This document shows, piece by piece, positions 61,207 through 64,000 of a DNA stretch of 64,000 nucleotides. Below the pieces are notes generated by a model. The model saw only the letters and a list, made by a program, of their open reading frames with translations. It was not told where the DNA came from and ran no database searches. Numbering within the stretch: position 1 is the first letter of the stretch; each line of letters starts with the position of its first letter. The position numbers and the translations under genes were made by a program. This DNA comes from Ryuthela nishihirai (Eukaryota; Arthropoda; Arachnida; Araneae; Heptathelidae): the NCBI GenBank assembly GCA_038380435.1, contig JAWZYU010000028.1, forward strand, positions 43,583,095-43,647,094. The letters run 5' to 3'.

Positions 61207-63456
61207 TTGATGGCTTTTCAGATTACATCTAAGAGAAAAGGCTTTATGGCAGACATCACATATATGAGGTTTCTCTTTTGTATGGGTTAAAAGATGTCTT
61301 TTCAAAATCGATGTCTGAGAAAAGGCTTTATAGCAGACATCACATACATGAGGCTTCTCTTTTGTATGGGTTAACAGATGGCTTTTCAGATTACATCTAA
61401 GAGAAAAGGCTTTATGGCAGACATCACATATATGAGGTTTCTCTTTTGTATGGGTTAAAAGATGTCTTTTCATATTCGATGTGTCATAAAATGCTTTATG
61501 ACAGACATTACAGACATGAAGTTTCTCTGATGTATGTATTAAGAGATGGCTTTTCAGACTTGATTTCTCAGCAAAAGGTGCATTACAAACATCACATATA
61601 TGAGGTTTCGCTTTTGTATGGGTTAAAAGATGTCTTTTCAAAATCGATGTCTGAGAAAAGGCTTTATAGCAGACATCACATATATGAGGCTTCTCTTTTG
61701 TATGGGTTAAAAGATGTCTTTTTAGATTCCATGTATGAGAAAAGGCTTTATGACAGACATCACATATATGGGGCTTCTCTTTTGTATGGGTTAAAAGATG
61801 GCTTTTCATATTCGATGTGTGATAAAATGCTTTATGACAGACATGAAGTTTCTCTGATGTATGTATTAAGAGATGGCTTTTCAGACTTGATTTCTTAGCA
61901 AAAGGTGCATTACAAACATCACAAGAATAAGATTTCTCCTTTGCATGATTTAAAAAATGCCATTTCACACTTGATTTCTTTGGAAAAGTTTCATTGCCAA
62001 TATTACAAGCATGGGACTTCTTCACGTGTGTTAAAAGATGGCTTTTCAAAGTCGACACTTGAGCAAAGGTTTTATGGCAGACATCAAATACATGAAGCTT
62101 CTCTGATGTAACTGTTAAAAGTTGACTTTTCAGATTTAATTTCGGAGAAAAGGTTTTATTGCAATCATCACACGAATGACGCTTCTCCTTCCTGGATATT
62201 AAAAAATGGCTTTTCATAATTAATATGTTGGGAAAGGCTTTATGGCAGACATTATATACACATGGCTTCTTTTTTGTATGGTTTAAAATATGGCCTTTGC
62301 GACTCGACATATGAGAAAAGGCTTTATGGCAAACATCACATACATGAGACATGTCTTTTTTATGTGCTAAATGATGGGTTTTTAAGTGCAATACCTGAGA
62401 AAATCCTTTATTACAAACGTTGCAAGAAGGAGCCTTATCTTTTATATTTGCTAAAATATGTCTTCTTAAACTCGTTCTTATAGAAGAGGTTTTAGTACAA
62501 ATTTCACAAGCAAGAAGCTTTTTCTTTGAATGTCTTGAACGATGTCTTTTCAGAATCGACATCAGAAAAAACACCTTATGGCACACATCACATACGCGAA
62601 GCTTTCCACGATTCGATGTTAAAGAAAATATTTTATTACGAACATCACAATAATGAAGCTTCCATTTCGTATGTGTTAACAGATTGGATTTCGAACTCAA
62701 TATCTGCGAAACTGTTTTATTACAACCACCAAAAGCACCAGGCTTCTTCTTTGTGTGTGCTAAACTACGTGTTTGCAAACTAGATGTGTTTGTAAAACTT
62801 TTCTGACTATTATCACAGGTAAAGGGTTTCTTAGTGCTACGAGTTAAACAATGGCTTTGCCGATCAGATGCTTGAGAAACAGTTTTATAAGAAATATCAC
62901 ACACATAAGGCTTCTCTATGGCATGCGATAAAAGTTTACTTTTCCAACTCCATCTACGAGCATAGCTTTCATTAGTGGCAACAAAACTACTTGAATTTTC
63001 TTTATTATGGGTCAAAAGGCAACTTTTTGTATCCAATCGCTTAGCAAAACCTTTATTACTAGAGGAATGCCATTTTATTTTGTGTTGAGCAAAAATGTTC
63101 TTTTCTAGAGTATTAACATTAGCAAAAGTATTGCTACAAAATCTGTGAGGTTTTTCTTTTACATGTGTCAGATGTCTTTTTCGACTGAATGGTTCATTAT
63201 TAACACCAGTAAATTTCTGCCTCGTTTTTGCGTACCACCTAGATTCATTTCTGCAGTCAGTTGTTCTGATAGAAGTTTCTCTTCCATGTAAGCTTACTTT
63301 ATAACTTGCGAGTGGCCGTTTATTCAAACCATTTCTCCTTAATAATACGTTGCGGTAAGTATAACAATGGTAAGAAAGTTTCTTCCTGTTTCTCTTAACC
63401 AAATGCATTCGTCTTCCAATGACTTTGTCAGAAACCGATTTACAGTTAGGTTCCAT
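61147..63456 (-). CDS. C2H2 zinc-finger protein, 769 residues, C-terminus frameshifted
   Basis: A single open frame starts at ATG (MEPNCKSVSDK). Residues 1-100 are basic with no KRAB, BTB or ZAD domain that I can see. From about 100 to 310 come decayed finger units that lost Cys or His residues (VCDISYKTVSQ, TCDNSQKSFTN, AFGGCNKTVSQ). From about 313 fingers become regular: about ten keep the full C-x2-C...H-x3-H set, mostly as CDVCHKAFS...LKRHLLTH with linker HTKEKPH in place of the common HTGEKP. One unit lost its CxxC by a 3-residue deletion (EKLHVCHKAFYH). Expected role is DNA binding in the nucleus; no target can be inferred. A 13-base deletion near 61208 in a linker shifts the frame and ends the protein with HQKRSLIYVMC. 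It could be a functional shortened gene, a recent pseudogene, or an assembly error. Confidence 0.82.
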   Translation of the reverse strand: MEPNCKSVSDKVIGRRMHLVKRNRKKLSYHCYTYRNVLLRRNGLNKRPLASYKVSLHGRETSIRTTDCRNESRWYAKTRQKFTGVNNEPFSRKRHLTHVKEKPHRFCSNTFANVNTLEKNIFAQHKIKWHSSSNKGFAKRLDTKSCLLTHNKENSSSFVATNESYARRWSWKSKLLSHAIEKPYVCDISYKTVSQASDRQSHCLTRSTKKPFTCDNSQKSFTNTSSLQTRSLAHTKKKPGAFGGCNKTVSQILSSKSNLLTHTKWKLHYCDVRNKIFSLTSNRGKLRVCDVCHKVFFLMSILKRHRSRHSKKKLLACEICTKTSSIRTSLRRHILANIKDKAPSCNVCNKGFSQVLHLKTHHLAHKKDMSHVCDVCHKAFSHMSSRKGHILNHTKKKPCVYNVCHKAFPNILIMKSHFLISRKEKRHSCDDCNKTFSPKLNLKSQLLTVTSEKLHVFDVCHKTFAQVSTLKSHLLTHVKKSHACNIGNETFPKKSSVKWHFLNHAKEKSYSCDVCNAPFAKKSSLKSHLLIHTSEKLHVCHKAFYHTSNMKSHLLTHTKEKPHICDVCHKAFSHTWNLKRHLLTHTKEKPHICDVCYKAFSQTSILKRHLLTHTKAKPHICDVCNAPFAEKSSLKSHLLIHTSEKLHVCNVCHKAFYDTSNMKRHLLTHTKEKPHICDVCHKAFSLRCNLKSHLLTHTKEKPHVCDVCYKAFSQTSILKRHLLTHTKEKPHICDVCHKAFSLRCNLKSHQKRSLIYVMCAIKPFLRHRF

Positions 63457-64000
63457 TTGAATGTAGAATAGGAAAGCATCAATTATCGTATATATATATA
63501 TTGAAAGTTCAGTAAGGTATACGAGAAAGATGAATTTTTTTTCCTCTCTGCAAACAATTATCGTTCTTTACGCAGTTTTTGCACAATACCACACGAAGTT
63601 TTCTTTTAAACAAAATAGGTAATTTTACGTGGTCTTCACTTTCTTAGTTAACCATTCTATTCTCCTAAGCAATTATATTCTTATCTTTATTTACTATATA
63701 TCTATTCAATTTAAAAATATTTAACCAAGTGCAAAACAACAATGATATATTGCTAGAGTACGTCTTGTGACAAACTATATCTGTAGCATGGAGAGTATCT
63801 TTTTCATGGAATCTCTTCTACCAAAGGTAGCTGAAAAAAAAGAAACATTCGTAACAATTTTTAAATAAAAATGTACTACAATTATACTACACCCATACAT
63901 TATACTACACCCATATATTTTGTCAGTAGGAAACTAACATGGAAGCTCTATAGTTTCAAAAATAGTCTGTTTGGTTTCGATAAATGTGATCACAGATAAA
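63457..64000. other. Upstream flank of the zinc-finger gene
   Basis: AT-rich sequence with a (TA)n run near 63492-63502. The reverse-strand promoter and any 5' exon would lie here, but I see no clear TATA-initiator pair or coding exon. Confidence 0.4.

Noticed and set aside
60871..62783. Many + strand frames with repeated MYGLKDDFSE-like units
   Set aside because: They are antisense shadows of the zinc-finger repeats on the reverse strand.

Overview
This is a eukaryotic, almost certainly metazoan and probably arthropod, intergenic region made up largely of transposable elements. The evidence is: two tRNA-derived SINE families present in dozens of copies; a LINE with APE endonuclease and reverse transcriptase domains; mariner-like transposase relics; Tc1/mariner-type MITEs; a solo LTR; a 52-bp satellite; a large C2H2 zinc-finger array; and a broken copy of a gene family that I remember as multi-copy in arthropods. 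The species cannot be named from the sequence. There are no operons, Shine-Dalgarno sites or CRISPR arrays.

Names used here. SINE-A is a family of about 390 bp. It has a tRNA-Thr-like head with Pol III A and B boxes, a central conserved block, and a 3' end that runs through GTGCCGCTCAGAGGTAAAAC into a CAACCCAACC tail. About 49 full or partial copies lie in the window, on both strands. SINE-B is a family of about 215 bp with a different tRNA-like head, a GCAGCTGCTTGAGG motif near its 3' end and a (TATTT)n-like tail; about nine copies are present. Strand for a SINE means head-to-tail direction.

Layout. 1-12 kb: SINE-A copies, a diverged tandem repeat (5.1-5.9 kb), a SINE-B pair with an intact-looking tRNA-Asp(GTC) between them (7.2-7.8 kb), a palindromic MITE (9.1 kb), and SINE-A copies carrying fold-back rearrangements. 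12.1-14.4 kb: 52-bp satellite with a higher-order pattern and a decayed edge. 14.4-27.5 kb: dense SINE-A, several copies nested in one another. 28.1-29.85 kb (-): pseudogene of the unnamed multi-copy family. 30.2-32.7 kb: pyrimidine-rich tract split by a solo LTR. 34-44.9 kb: more SINEs, a complex cluster of MITEs and fold-back repeats, and a mariner relic. 45.1-52.2 kb: an old LINE interrupted by a younger, nearly complete copy of the same family. 55.9-57.6 kb: two mariner relics. 60.3-63.46 kb (-): the C2H2 zinc-finger gene or pseudogene, the only substantial host-gene candidate.

The main story is layered transposition. At least five SINE insertions and one LINE insertion sit inside older repeats with readable target-site duplications (TSDs), so relative ages can be ordered. 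I found no convincing new host biological system. The most unusual items are the tRNA-Asp/SINE-B composite, two SINE tails with templated fold-backs at the same place, the LINE-in-LINE nest, the zinc-finger array with decayed and homogenised ends, and the inverted MITE/fold-back cluster pair.
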